NCBI RefSeq assembly: GCF_016132545.1
Contig: NZ_CP066167.1
Span: forward strand, 771,001 to 835,000
DNA length: 64,000 bases
DNA from: Spongiibacter nanhainus
GTDB lineage: Bacteria > Pseudomonadota > Gammaproteobacteria > Pseudomonadales > Spongiibacteraceae
Direction of reading: 5' to 3'
Within the stretch, counting starts at the first letter, position 1, and each line of letters opens with the position of its first letter. Below, piece by piece: positions 50,798 to 61,711 of the stretch. The notes below the pieces were generated by a model. It saw only the letters and a program-made list of their open reading frames with translations, did not search any database and was not told the DNA's origin. A program made the position numbers and the translations under genes.

Positions 50798-51502
50798 TCA
50801 CAGCGACGCCGGGCTTGCCTTCTCCAGCAAGCATTGGCAGCGCCAGATCACTTGCTCGGCACGCCGGTATTTGCGCTCAAAGGGGGTTAAGGTCTCGCCG
50901 TGGTAACGCTCGGTACGGGCGTCATAGCCCGCCAAGCGCAGCGCCTGGGCAAACTCTTCAACATAGATGGGCCAGTTGCTGCGCAGTTCCACCTCGCCCC
51001 CCAGCGCGAGCAGGCTGGGGAACAGGGGAGAACCGTGAACCCGGTATTGCAGCTGCGAAGATTTGGGCCAAGGGTTGGGATAGAGCAAAAAATGACGCTG
51101 CAGCCGCCACCCGGCATCCACCGCCAGCCGCCAAAAATCGTCGACATCAGCCCGAATCAGCAAATAGTTATCCCGCGACTGCACGGCATGGGCCTGATGT
51201 TTTTCCAGCCGGGCAGCGGATTTGTCTACGCCGATTATCGCGCAATCCGGGTAGAGCTTGGCCAGTCGCGAGGTGCTCTCACCGACTCCACAAAAGGAAT
51301 CCAGTACCAGTGGTCGCCCGTCGAGCTGTGTCTGCTTCAGCCACTGCTGGGCTTGATCGAAGGCACGACGATTATGGTCGGCATAGGGTTTGCGAAAGGG
51401 GGCGGCGAGATGGCGCCTCACCCGCTCCTCCAGCTTGTCGTGAATGCCGGGTTGATTGCTGACCACGGCCCGGGAGAAGGCTTGGTTTGGGTTTTTTTTC
51501 AT
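50798..51502 (-). CDS. TrmB-like SAM-dependent methyltransferase
   Basis: A 234-aa Rossmann methyltransferase of the tRNA (guanine-N7) family. It has the SAM motif LVLDSFCGVGESTSRLA and the acidic IGVDKSAARLEK. The PNPWPK motif is in LLYPNPWPKSS. In true TrmB the Arg/His/Lys-rich KxRHxKRR segment follows PWPK; here it is replaced by SSQLQYRVHGSP. It is therefore either a divergent TrmB or a paralogue with another substrate. 30 bp upstream of cysE on the same strand. Confidence 0.75.
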   Translation of the reverse strand: MKKNPNQAFSRAVVSNQPGIHDKLEERVRRHLAAPFRKPYADHNRRAFDQAQQWLKQTQLDGRPLVLDSFCGVGESTSRLAKLYPDCAIIGVDKSAARLEKHQAHAVQSRDNYLLIRADVDDFWRLAVDAGWRLQRHFLLYPNPWPKSSQLQYRVHGSPLFPSLLALGGEVELRSNWPIYVEEFAQALRLAGYDARTERYHGETLTPFERKYRRAEQVIWRCQCLLEKASPASL

Positions 51503-51633
51503 TGCTGGGTTTTGCTACCTGACAACGCCGTACAAGGGCTGTAAACGCCCGATGCACGGTGTTTGGATTATTGCTCTCGCTATACGCGACTGCGACACTA
51601 TGGCGCCATTGACGGCAGAGATTACCAGAAACG

Positions 51634-52356
51634 ATGAGAGAAGACCGGCGCCCCTATTGGTTTAAAAAACGCTATTTGCAATTTAGAGGATGGTACACCG
51701 CACATTTCTTGGCGCCAGCCTGCGACGAGCTGGGTGAATATGCCACCGTGATGAAGCCTTGGTATGTGTCGATATCCGGGCCCAATATCCGCATCGGTCG
51801 CTCTGCCACCATCGTTGGCGAAGTGGATAGCCGGGTGAAAATTGGCGTATGGGGGCGAGACACAGGCCAGGGGTCTATCACCATTGGCGATTACGTCATG
51901 ATCAGCCCGGGTACGCGAATTTCCGCCAGCGACGAAATCACCATTGGCCACAGCGTGATGATGGCCCATGGCGTTTATATTACCGACAGTGACTGGCACG
52001 ATGTTTACGATCGCACCCAGCGCAGCGATGCGGTGTGCCCGGTGCGCATTGGCGACAACGTGTGGTTGGGTGACCGCTGCACAGTGCTTAAAGGTGTGAC
52101 CATCGGCGAAAATAGCGTGGTGGCCGCCTGCGCGGTGGTGACTCGGGATGTGCCCGCCAATGTAGTGGTAGCCGGCAATCCGGCCCGGGTGGTGAAAGAG
52201 CTCGATCCAGAGCGGGGCTACACCCCGCGAGGCGCGTTCTTTAAGGATCCGGCGGCGCTGGAAAAATTCTATGACGACGTCGATCACATGGTTCTGAGTA
52301 AAAATGGCACGCTGAATTGGTTAAGGACTTTGGTTTGGCCCCGGCGCGGAGATTAA
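51634..52356 (+). CDS. Hexapeptide-repeat acyltransferase
   Basis: A 240-aa left-handed beta-helix acyltransferase of the maltose/galactoside acetyltransferase group. Repeats with Ile at every sixth position run from about residue 45 to 190: IRIGRSATIVG, ITIGDYVMISPG, ITIGHSVMMAHG, VRIGDNVWLGDR, VTIGENSVVAAC. The catalytic-type His is in DSDWHDVYD. The tail VVVAGNPARVVKEL is typical. The acceptor is unknown. Its TAA overlaps the stop of the convergent neighbour in a shared TTAA. Confidence 0.88.
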   Translation: MREDRRPYWFKKRYLQFRGWYTAHFLAPACDELGEYATVMKPWYVSISGPNIRIGRSATIVGEVDSRVKIGVWGRDTGQGSITIGDYVMISPGTRISASDEITIGHSVMMAHGVYITDSDWHDVYDRTQRSDAVCPVRIGDNVWLGDRCTVLKGVTIGENSVVAACAVVTRDVPANVVVAGNPARVVKELDPERGYTPRGAFFKDPAALEKFYDDVDHMVLSKNGTLNWLRTLVWPRRGD

Positions 52357-53321
52357 TCGCCGCCGGTCTTGCGCGGTAACTGCATCAGCGACAATGGCGA
52401 GGGGTAGCCCTCGCTGCCCACCAAGGCCGAGTGGCCATCGACCGAGATGGCGCCGGCTTCGGTTTGCGGCATCGCCTGGGGAGTCAGCACATAGGGCGAT
52501 CGATTCAGGGCGTCCAGCCAGGGCTCTCCGGCTTGGCGGCGGAAGTAGTAACTGTGCTCCAGGGTCACCATCAGCGCCGCATGCCCCCCGGCATCAAAGG
52601 CCAGCCCGGTGGGCGAAAATTCGCTAATGTCGCCGGCGTTCTGCTGTTGGTGTCGCTCTGGTGTCGGCAGGCTTTTGACCTCGCCCACCAGCTCCAGCGT
52701 GATTGTGCCCGGGGCGCGACCGCGCAGGTCAAAGCGATACAGGCGGGGATGGGGATCGCGCTTGCTAACAATATAGGCGTGACCGCTGTGTGGATCCACC
52801 GCCAGGGCTTCGGCGTCCCGGGGGCCATCGGGATAGCGCAGTCGGTAGCGGCGCTTGATGGGCGCAGCTGTAGCGGACAGGGATTCCGGCTCAGCCAGGA
52901 GATAGACCTCGATGTATCTTCTGATCGCGTAATTGTCACCGATGTCGCCGATGACCAACCAGTGTCCTTGGTCGTCACTAAAGCTGGCCATATCTTCCCA
53001 ATCGAGGGCGTCGGCGCCGTCGATGTCCAATGCGCCCAGGGCTTCGCCTCGGTCGTTAAAACGGTACAGGGTGGCACTGTGGCCGCTGTCATTGTGACCC
53101 CAGTACACCCCGGGGTGGCGATGGCTGGCCGCCAGTCCGCTTAACTCGGTGAGTCCCGCTACATCGGTGTAGAGATCGTAGTCGTCGACGTCGATAAAGC
53201 GGGTGGCGGCCACACTACAAGCGGTGACTAACAGGGCCGCCGCAACGAGTTGGCAGAGCCTGGCGGTCGGTGTGGGGAGTATAAGTAAGTGTCTCACTAT
53301 CTGAGGGATTCCTCGCGACAT
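52353..53321 (-). CDS. Beta-propeller-like lipoprotein of unknown function
   Basis: About 322 aa from ATG 53321 (an ATG at 53342 is also possible). The signal ends in LLVTAC, giving a lipoprotein. The mature part has repeated blade-like strands: ELSGLAASHRHPGVYWGHNDSG, LDWEDMASF, LVIGDIGDNYAIR, DAEALAVDPHSGHAYIVSKRD, and PTGLAFDAGGHAALMVT. This recalls phytase-like or NHL-like propellers with metal-binding Asp clusters. I do not assign an activity. Monocistronic. Confidence 0.7.
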   Translation of the reverse strand: MSRGIPQIVRHLLILPTPTARLCQLVAAALLVTACSVAATRFIDVDDYDLYTDVAGLTELSGLAASHRHPGVYWGHNDSGHSATLYRFNDRGEALGALDIDGADALDWEDMASFSDDQGHWLVIGDIGDNYAIRRYIEVYLLAEPESLSATAAPIKRRYRLRYPDGPRDAEALAVDPHSGHAYIVSKRDPHPRLYRFDLRGRAPGTITLELVGEVKSLPTPERHQQQNAGDISEFSPTGLAFDAGGHAALMVTLEHSYYFRRQAGEPWLDALNRSPYVLTPQAMPQTEAGAISVDGHSALVGSEGYPSPLSLMQLPRKTGGD

Positions 53322-53457
53322 CCTTGGGGCGCTGGTTAGCATGCCTGTGCTTCGAGTCTACAGTGTGACAGCACAATCAGACTTGTCAGCCGCCGATTAA
53401 ATCGGGGACACTTAGCGCCATTTTTAGCATTTCACCACCCATACATAGGGGGATATT

Positions 53458-54411
53458 GTGCCACTAGCGGTAAACGTTCAGGGGGTGAACAAAGTTTATG
53501 CCTCTGGTCACCCCGCGTTGCAGGGCGTCGACCTGGAAATTCGCGACGGCGAAATTTTTGCCTTGCTGGGCCCCAACGGCGCCGGCAAAACCACCCTGAT
53601 CAGTATTATCTGCGGCATCGTTAACGCCAGTGGCGGTGCCGTTACGGTCGGCGGTCTGGATATTGTCCGCAATTTTCGTCAGGTCCGGGGCCGAGTTGGC
53701 CTGGTGCCCCAGGAGTTGTCCACCGACGGCTTTGAAAGCGTGTGGACCACGGTAAAGTTTAGTCGCGGCCTGTTTGGCAAGCCGCCCAACAACGCCTATT
53801 TGGAGCAAATCCTCCGGCAGTTGTCGCTGTGGGAGAAGCGCCACGCCCGCATTATGGAGTTGTCCGGCGGCATGAAGCGCCGGGTGATGATCGCCAAGGC
53901 CCTGTCCCACGAACCCGATGTGCTGTTCCTCGATGAGCCCACCGCCGGGGTGGATGTGGAGCTGCGCCGGGATATGTGGGAGATGGTGAGAGGGCTCAGA
54001 GAGCGGGGTGTCACCATTATCCTCACCACCCACTACATCGAAGAGGCGGAAGAAATGGCCGACCGCATTGGTGTGATCAGTAAGGGCGAAATTGTGCTGG
54101 TAGAGGACAAGGACACACTGATGGATAAGCTGGGCCAAAAACAGCTGCGCTTGCAGCTACAGCAACCCCTGACCTCTTTGCCCGACGATTTGCGTGAGCT
54201 GGCGCTGAGCCTTAGCGACGATGGTCACGAGTTGGTGTTTCACTTTGACAGCCAAAGTGAGCACACCGGTATTGCCGATGTGTTGCGGCGGCTGGATCAG
54301 CACGGCATCGACTACAAAGACTTGCAGACCCGCCAGCGCTCGTTGGAGGAAATCTTTGTCAGCCTGGTACACGAAAGCGTCGATCCAGACCCGGTCCGGG
54401 AGGCCTCATGA
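53458..54411 (+). CDS. ABC transporter ATP-binding protein (DrrA/YadG-like)
   Basis: A 317-aa ATPase of an ABC-2 exporter. Walker [14 protein letters not shown], signature [15 protein letters not shown], Walker [12 protein letters not shown] and the H-loop [15 protein letters not shown] are all present. A roughly 80-residue C-terminal domain is typical of drug/polysaccharide exporters. The start is GTG at 53458 after a strong AGGGGG site. It overlaps the permease gene by 4 bp. Confidence 0.94.
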   Translation: MPLAVNVQGVNKVYASGHPALQGVDLEIRDGEIFALLGPNGAGKTTLISIICGIVNASGGAVTVGGLDIVRNFRQVRGRVGLVPQELSTDGFESVWTTVKFSRGLFGKPPNNAYLEQILRQLSLWEKRHARIMELSGGMKRRVMIAKALSHEPDVLFLDEPTAGVDVELRRDMWEMVRGLRERGVTIILTTHYIEEAEEMADRIGVISKGEIVLVEDKDTLMDKLGQKQLRLQLQQPLTSLPDDLRELALSLSDDGHELVFHFDSQSEHTGIADVLRRLDQHGIDYKDLQTRQRSLEEIFVSLVHESVDPDPVREAS

Positions 54412-55169
54412 ATCTTTACGCGGTTAAGGCCATCTATTCTTTCGAGATGCACCGCTGGTGGCGCACCCTGATGCAGAGTCTGGCCTCGCCGGTGATTTCC
54501 ACCTCGCTGTATTTTGTGGTGTTTGGCTCGGCGATCGGCTCGCGGATGGTGGAAATCGACGGTGTCAGTTACGGCGCTTTTATTATCCCCGGGCTGTTGA
54601 TGCTGGCCTTGCTGACCGAAAGCATCTCCAACGCGGCCTTTGGGATATTTTTCCCCAAGTACAACGGTACCATCTACGAGCTGTTATCGGCGCCGGTGTC
54701 GGTGGCAGAAATCTTACTGGGCTATGTCGGTGCTGCCGCCACTAAGTCGGTCGTGCTGGGCTTGCTGATATTGGCCACAGCCCGTCTGTTTGTGGACTAC
54801 CACATAGAGCACCCGGTCTGGATGGTCAGCTTTTTGATACTGACGGCGGTTACCTTCAGTCTGTTTGGTTTTATCATCGGGGTGTGGGCAGATGGCTTTG
54901 AAAAATTGCAGATTGTGCCGATGTTGATAGTCACGCCCCTGGCTTTTCTCGGCGGCAGCTTTTATTCCATCAGCATGCTGCCACCGCTGTGGCAGACCAT
55001 CACCTTGTTTAATCCTGTGGTTTACTTGATCAGTGGCTTCCGCTGGAGTTTTTACGGCGTGGCTGATGTGAGTGTGGCGGTCAGCTTGGGGATGACAGTG
55101 TTTTTTTTGGTAGTGTGCTTGCTGTTAGTGAACTGGATGCTGCGCACTGGCTACCGAATTAAAAGCTGA
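54408..55169 (+). CDS. ABC-2 type transporter permease
   Basis: A 253-aa inner-membrane permease with about six membrane segments, partner of the preceding ATPase. Typical elements are the [20 protein letters not shown] segment, [12 protein letters not shown], and [20 protein letters not shown] before the last helix. This matches the YadH/NodJ family, whose substrates include drugs and glycans. The substrate here is not known. Confidence 0.93.
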   Translation: MNLYAVKAIYSFEMHRWWRTLMQSLASPVISTSLYFVVFGSAIGSRMVEIDGVSYGAFIIPGLLMLALLTESISNAAFGIFFPKYNGTIYELLSAPVSVAEILLGYVGAAATKSVVLGLLILATARLFVDYHIEHPVWMVSFLILTAVTFSLFGFIIGVWADGFEKLQIVPMLIVTPLAFLGGSFYSISMLPPLWQTITLFNPVVYLISGFRWSFYGVADVSVAVSLGMTVFFLVVCLLLVNWMLRTGYRIKS

Positions 55170-55288
55170 GGCATCAGAGCTTTCCACGACAGAGGCTTCG
55201 CTGCTACTTTGCTAATGTCGCAGACATAATTCTAAAACGCGGCGTCACAGGGAAAATGGGTTTTCCTGGGGCAATGCAGGCCCTGAGT

Positions 55289-56089
55289 ATGAATCAATAT
55301 CGCAACTCTCCTCCGCGCGTTGTGAACGCCGTGCTGCTACTGCTTAGCATCGTGATCACCGCTTGCGCCTCCGCCCCCACGGCGTCAACGCCGCCCGGGA
55401 GTCGATCTGGCTCGGCCAAGGGCCCGGCGGTGGCCTTGACTGATGCGACTTCGGGTAAGGGGCAGTGGTCGGTGGCTGGGTGGGATACGGCTCGATTGTC
55501 CACCGCTCAACATGCCACCTACCTCAGCCCCATGGAGCGCCGGGTTATTCTGCATTTGAATATGCTGCGCAGTGACCCCGGCCGCTACGCACGGGAGTTT
55601 ATTGAGCCCCGCATCAAGTATTACCAGCGCAATATTTATCGCCCACCATGGACGCCGGAATACTACGGCGGCACATTGACCAAAGAGGGCGTCAGCGCCT
55701 TGAGGGAGGCCATTAAAGACCTGTCGGCTGCACCGCCTGTGGGCCTGCTAATGCCTTCAAAGGGCTTGGCAATGGCAGCCAGGGATCACGCGCGGGACAA
55801 GGCACGCCACGGTGGAATGAGCCACACTGATAGCCGCGGTCGGGAGTTGGATACTCGGGTGGAGCAATACGGTTATTGGTACAAGCGGATTGCGGAAAAT
55901 ATCTCTTACGGGCGCGATGCCGCGGTAGACAATATTGTCGGCTTGCTGATCGACGATGGTGTCCCCAGCCGTGGCCACCGGAAAAGCCTGATCACTGCTG
56001 ACTTTAAAAAGGTTGGGGTGGCCATGGCAGGCCACCCGCGATTTGGTCATGTCTGCGTGATTAACTTGGCTGCCGGATTTGAGGAGTAA
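55289..56089 (+). CDS. CAP-domain (SCP/PR1-like) lipoprotein
   Basis: About 266 aa from ATG 55289, chosen because the signal peptide starts there (other in-frame ATGs at 55256 and 55274). The lipobox is VITAC. The CAP domain shows the expected His/Glu patches: DHARDKARHGGMSHTDSRG, ENISYG, and GHRKSLITADFKKVGVAM. Extracytoplasmic CAP proteins are poorly understood in bacteria. Convergent on the acyl-CoA ligase gene with a 25-bp gap. Confidence 0.87.
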   Translation: MNQYRNSPPRVVNAVLLLLSIVITACASAPTASTPPGSRSGSAKGPAVALTDATSGKGQWSVAGWDTARLSTAQHATYLSPMERRVILHLNMLRSDPGRYAREFIEPRIKYYQRNIYRPPWTPEYYGGTLTKEGVSALREAIKDLSAAPPVGLLMPSKGLAMAARDHARDKARHGGMSHTDSRGRELDTRVEQYGYWYKRIAENISYGRDAAVDNIVGLLIDDGVPSRGHRKSLITADFKKVGVAMAGHPRFGHVCVINLAAGFEE

Positions 56090-56114
56090 GGCCGGTCTCC
56101 GGCGGCGGGGCAGT

Positions 56115-57743
<1,629 letters not shown>

Positions 57744-57757
57744 TATTGCTACCTCGG

Positions 57758-57781
57758 GTTAGCAGATTAGCGGGTTAGTTA
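57758..57781. repeat. Three imperfect 8-bp tandem repeats ahead of the acyl-CoA ligase gene
   Basis: GTTAGCAG, ATTAGCGG and GTTAGTTA are contiguous (57758, 57766, 57774; plus-strand reading). They lie 15-38 bases upstream of the ligase start, directly before its ribosome site. Confidence 0.65.
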
Positions 57782-57915
57782 ATGTTTGGTGCCATGCCAT
57801 ACCGAATGGTTTTGCTTATGCAGCACCCGTGCTTAGCGGGCGCTGTTATTCTTTTCTAACTACAGATATTCGGAGATAAACCGCCAAATGTAAACGCTAT
57901 AAGTGTGGGCAGCCG

Positions 57916-58467
57916 CTAGCAGGGGCCGCCGGCGTTAACCCACAGCTCCAACAGTTCAACAAACTCGGGGTGGGGGATAGGGGGCGGTTCGCGGTCGCCC
58001 CCCGGAGTCCATCCCCATAACACCAGCGCGTCTTCCTCCATGTGGTGAAGGAGGTCGCTCAGGCTTCTATTGCCGTTTTTGTTGGTATCTTTCAGGGCCT
58101 GACACAACTCGACTGGCGACAGCCCCTCCCAGCCCATGCTCAGTGGTGCCAGCGCCCAGTGGGGAGCGCCGGGTACCTCGCCATCCGCCACATTTTCGTC
58201 CTGGTGACAGGCGCTGCACTGCAGTGTGGGGGCGCCGTGATTGTCTTCGCCCCGTATCACCAGTTGGTCGTGGCGGCGGCGCTCCATGCCCTGCCGTGGA
58301 AACTCCGTGACCGTGTGGCAGTTCATACAGCGGGGGTGAGTTAATACTTGGTATATAGGGTCGAACAGTGGCGACTGGGCGTGAACTGGTGCGCCAAATA
58401 ACAGTCCGGCAACAATCATCGCGACAGCGTGCCACGCGGTGCGCAGTGCAGGATGGCTAAATTTCAT
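57916..58467 (-). CDS. Periplasmic diheme c-type cytochrome
   Basis: A 183-aa secreted protein. A Sec signal peptide ends near Ala30 (APVHA). Two heme-binding motifs are CMNCH (Cys47, Cys50, His51) and CSACH (Cys84, Cys87, His88). The N-terminal heme is in a THPRCMNCH context seen in small cytochromes that serve dehydrogenases. It lies 15 bp downstream of the molybdo-hydroxylase subunit on the same strand, so it is probably its electron acceptor. Confidence 0.85.
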   Translation of the reverse strand: MKFSHPALRTAWHAVAMIVAGLLFGAPVHAQSPLFDPIYQVLTHPRCMNCHTVTEFPRQGMERRRHDQLVIRGEDNHGAPTLQCSACHQDENVADGEVPGAPHWALAPLSMGWEGLSPVELCQALKDTNKNGNRSLSDLLHHMEEDALVLWGWTPGGDREPPPIPHPEFVELLELWVNAGGPC

Positions 58468-58482
58468 TGTGGTCTCCCCCTG

Positions 58483-60720
58483 TTACGCGAAACGATAGCC
58501 GAGATTCTTGAGGGGCAGCTCTCGAATCGGCTCGCCAGTGGCGGCAAAAATAGCGTTGGCCAGGGCGGGTCCGACACAGGGAACACCTATCTCGCCGACG
58601 CCACCCGGATCGTTGCCACTGTCGACGATCACGGTGTCAATCTGGGGTGTTTGATACATCCGCAGGACCGGGTAATCGTCAAAATTGGTTTGCTGGACTA
58701 CGCCGTCCTCCAGAGTAATCTCACCGAACAAGACACTGGACAGGGCAAAAATCACGGCGGATTCAATCTGAGCCACCACCAGGTCGGGATTGATGGCAGT
58801 GCCGCAATCAACGGCGCTCACCACCCGGTGGATGGTGACTTCTCGCTCGCTATTGATGCTGATCTCAACCACTTGGGCTATCCAGCTTTTCCAGTGATGC
58901 ATCACCGCAATACCCTGGTGGGTGCCCTGGCTGGGAGCTCCCCAGTTGGCGGCCTGGGCGGCGGCGTCCAGCACCGCCAGATGCCGTGGCCGGTTGGCAA
59001 GCAGTTGTCGGCGGAACTGGTAGGGTTCGCGCCCCATTTGCTGGGCGACGGTGTCGAAGAAAGTCTCCTGGGCGAAGACGTCGGTAAACTTGTTCACCGA
59101 GCGCATCCACAGCGCCGGCATGTTGAGGTTGGCCTCTAGGTGGAAGTCCATCAACACGTTGTCTATGTCATAGGGCATGCCCACTTCCAAGTCGGTCAGC
59201 TCTTTCAGTGGCGGCAGTTCCGTGTCGGCGATAATGTCGACGATCTCTTCCACATAGAGCAGAGCGGTGACGTCTTGGGTCACGGAGCGGTGGGTCCAGG
59301 CAGTGATATTGCCGGCATTATCCACCGAAGCTGACAGGCGGTTGGCGGCGGCAGGTCGGTAGAAGCCACCCTTCATATCGTCTTCACGGGTCCAGATTAC
59401 TTTCACCGGTTGCTGCAGTTGACGGGCTACCTGGCAGGCGTCGCGAACATAATCGGCTACCGGGTTGCCGCGGCGACCAAAGCCACCGCCACTGGGCATG
59501 TTGTGGAAGTTGATCTGCGCTGGCAGCAAGCCCAGGGTCGCGGCGGCAAAGACCTTATCCAGCGTGGGGGACTGGCTGCCGGTCCAAATATCGGCGCGGC
59601 TGCCACGGTAGTCCACTACCACGTTGAGAGGCTCCATAGCGGCGTGGGCCATAAAGGGGAAGTGGTAGTCGGCGCTGAAGGTTTGCGAGGCCAGGGTCTG
59701 GGCCAGTAGTGCCAGACCGTCAATGCGCAGTGGCACCCCCGGTAGATTGAGTTTCAGGCCGTAGGTGCTGCGGGTTGCCTGGGAGTCGGTCCGTCCGGCC
59801 AGCAGTTCGGCCCACTGCACTTCCAGCGCCTTTCGACCTTGCTCCGCAGACCAGAAATCGTCGGCGACAATGGCGACACCAGAAACGATACTAAAGACAT
59901 CCCGCACCCCCGGCACAGCTCGGGCCGCGTTGTCATCGACACTCAAGGGCTGGCCGCCAAAGCGGGGCGGCCGCGCAATTACCGCCGTCAGCATGCCGGG
60001 CAGATCCACGTCGATGCCGTACTGCATGCTGCCGTCGACTTTACTGTCGATATCCAGGCGCTGGCGGTTGGTGCCGATAATGCGGAACTGGGAGGGGTCC
60101 TTCATGGCCGGAAAGGTGGGCACCGGCTCTTCGGCGGCGGCTGCGGCGAGCTCACCGTAGCCAGCGGTGCGGCCATTGGCCTCGTCGATGACATAGCCCC
60201 GCTCGGTGGTCAGTGTTTCCGCTGGCACTTCCCAGCGCCTGGCAGCGGCCTGGATCAACATATGCCGTACGGTGGCTCCCACTTCTCGCTGGGGATCGTA
60301 GAAGCCCCGGATCGATGAACTGGCCACCGTCCATTGCAGCAGGCTGCCAAAATAGGGGTTGTTAAATTGGGCGGCGACCGGAGAGTGCTCGGCTTTGACG
60401 CGATCCCAGTCGGCATCCATTTCCTCGGCGACAATCATGGGGATGGCGGTCAGTGCGCCCTGGCCGATTTCGCTCGCACCGACTAATACGGTGATGCTGC
60501 CGTCACTGCCGATGCGCATGAATTCGCCCAGTTCGGTTTGCTGCACCTCGCTGGGTTCGCCGCCGCCCGGGCCATCGGGTGTGTTGTTGGGGGATGACGA
60601 CCCGGAACCGCCACCACCGCAAGCGACCAGTAAACCGCCGCCGGCCAGCGCTGACAGCTGCAAAAAATGTCGGCGGCTTATGCCTTGGCTGCGGGGTAAA
60701 TTGATTTTGGATGTGCTCAT
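58483..60720 (-). CDS. Molybdopterin-binding aldehyde/xanthine-type dehydrogenase subunit (IorB-like), Tat lipoprotein
   Basis: A 745-aa large subunit of the isoquinoline 1-oxidoreductase-like branch of the xanthine oxidase family. The Tat signal has the twin arginine at 16-17 (SRRHFLQL) and ends in a lipobox LVAC (Cys34), followed by a Gly/Ser-rich linker. The two molybdopterin-binding halves are typical of IorB. The catalytic Glu is probably Glu710 in GGVGEIGVPC. It likely acts on the periplasmic side, hydroxylating a heterocycle or oxidising an aldehyde. Operon with the 2Fe-2S subunit and the cytochrome. Confidence 0.87.
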   Translation of the reverse strand: MSTSKINLPRSQGISRRHFLQLSALAGGGLLVACGGGGSGSSSPNNTPDGPGGGEPSEVQQTELGEFMRIGSDGSITVLVGASEIGQGALTAIPMIVAEEMDADWDRVKAEHSPVAAQFNNPYFGSLLQWTVASSSIRGFYDPQREVGATVRHMLIQAAARRWEVPAETLTTERGYVIDEANGRTAGYGELAAAAAEEPVPTFPAMKDPSQFRIIGTNRQRLDIDSKVDGSMQYGIDVDLPGMLTAVIARPPRFGGQPLSVDDNAARAVPGVRDVFSIVSGVAIVADDFWSAEQGRKALEVQWAELLAGRTDSQATRSTYGLKLNLPGVPLRIDGLALLAQTLASQTFSADYHFPFMAHAAMEPLNVVVDYRGSRADIWTGSQSPTLDKVFAAATLGLLPAQINFHNMPSGGGFGRRGNPVADYVRDACQVARQLQQPVKVIWTREDDMKGGFYRPAAANRLSASVDNAGNITAWTHRSVTQDVTALLYVEEIVDIIADTELPPLKELTDLEVGMPYDIDNVLMDFHLEANLNMPALWMRSVNKFTDVFAQETFFDTVAQQMGREPYQFRRQLLANRPRHLAVLDAAAQAANWGAPSQGTHQGIAVMHHWKSWIAQVVEISINSEREVTIHRVVSAVDCGTAINPDLVVAQIESAVIFALSSVLFGEITLEDGVVQQTNFDDYPVLRMYQTPQIDTVIVDSGNDPGGVGEIGVPCVGPALANAIFAATGEPIRELPLKNLGYRFA

Positions 60721-60732
60721 GTTGTCTCCCCC

Positions 60733-61191
60733 CTACAGCTGTTCGGTGGCGATTTTGTGAATCGCGCGACGGATCCTCGGATAGGTGCCACAGCGACAAA
60801 TGTTGCCGGACATGGCTTCGTCTATATCACGATCGCTGGGGCTGGGGTTGTCCTTGAGCAGGGCTGTCGCCGCCATAATTTGGCCAGACTGACAGTAACC
60901 GCACTGGGGCACGTTCAGGCTTTTCCAGGCATCCTGGACCAAACGGCCGACATTGTCCTGGCTTGCCGATTCAATGGTACGGATCTCGCGTTCGCCAACA
61001 GCCTTGACCGGCATGACGCAGGCTCGCACCGGTTGTCCGTCGACGTGGACAGTGCAGGCGCCACACAGAGCCTGACCACAGCCGTATTTGCTGCCGGTGA
61101 GTTTCAGGTTTTCCCGCAACACCCAGAGCAGGGGCTTGTCACCAGGGACATCGACGCTGTGACTTACGCCGTTAACACGAAGGGTAAACAT
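60733..61191 (-). CDS. 2Fe-2S subunit of the molybdo-hydroxylase (IorA-like)
   Basis: A 152-aa two-cluster iron-sulfur subunit. The plant-ferredoxin-type cluster uses Cys38, Cys43, Cys46 and Cys58 ([10 protein letters not shown]). The second uses Cys97, Cys100, Cys132 and Cys134 (CGYC, ICRC). It has no signal peptide, so it presumably rides with IorB through Tat. It is first in the three-gene operon. No FAD subunit is present, as expected for this branch. Confidence 0.9.
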   Translation of the reverse strand: MFTLRVNGVSHSVDVPGDKPLLWVLRENLKLTGSKYGCGQALCGACTVHVDGQPVRACVMPVKAVGEREIRTIESASQDNVGRLVQDAWKSLNVPQCGYCQSGQIMAATALLKDNPSPSDRDIDEAMSGNICRCGTYPRIRRAIHKIATEQL

Positions 61192-61353
61192 AGTGCTTTA
61201 CCGTCTCACTATTATTAAGTTTAGGTCTGACGCTGGCGGCACTTCCCTGAGCTTCAGCGCGGACGGATCAATATAAAGTCTAACCCATGTTTACGGGGGT
61301 TACATCTGTTTGGATGTGTCGACGGCAGCGTTTGTGGCGGGGTTGGCATTTGT

Positions 61354-61375
61354 CAGCGCCGGCGGGCCGGCGCTG
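61354..61375 (-). terminator. GC-rich hairpin downstream of the TRL-family gene
   Basis: CAGCGCCGG and CCGGCGCTG form a perfect 9-bp stem with a 4-base loop, 12 bases beyond the TRL gene stop on the minus strand. No T-run follows, so termination would be weak or assisted. Confidence 0.4.
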
Positions 61376-61387
61376 TATCGGGGCGAC

Positions 61388-61711
61388 TTACTGTCCCCTT
61401 ACAACAGTGCAGAATTTCGAGTAGATAAACAGCACCGATGTAGAGTGATGGTCGATGGTGGAAACCTCGTTGATGCCACCGTTTCGTCGCGCTTGCTCGA
61501 TAGAGGCATCGCCAGTGGCAAAGAGCCCCAGAACATTGCTCGCGCAACTTTCGCCTACCTTGCTGACGGCGGCGTTGGGAGTGGCAGTGACGGGGCCTTG
61601 TACCGATGTGAAAAGTGCACCCTGGCCGACGGGAGACGCGACGGCAGCGCAGCCCGAGGCAGTGACAACAGTGGCAGCCACTGTGATGGTCTGCAATGAT
61701 TTTTTAAACAT
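61388..61711 (-). CDS. TRL-family small lipoprotein
   Basis: A 107-aa protein from ATG 61711 (upstream in-frame starts are not supported). The signal MFKKSLQTITVAATVVTASGC gives lipidated Cys21. The mature part follows the TRL pattern: GALFTSVQGPVTAT, SKVGESCASNVLGLFATGDAS, GGINEVSTIDHHSTSVLF and a closing KFCTVV. Such proteins are small exported beta-rich lipoproteins of unknown role. Monocistronic, between iorA and srkA. Confidence 0.8.
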   Translation of the reverse strand: MFKKSLQTITVAATVVTASGCAAVASPVGQGALFTSVQGPVTATPNAAVSKVGESCASNVLGLFATGDASIEQARRNGGINEVSTIDHHSTSVLFIYSKFCTVVRGQ

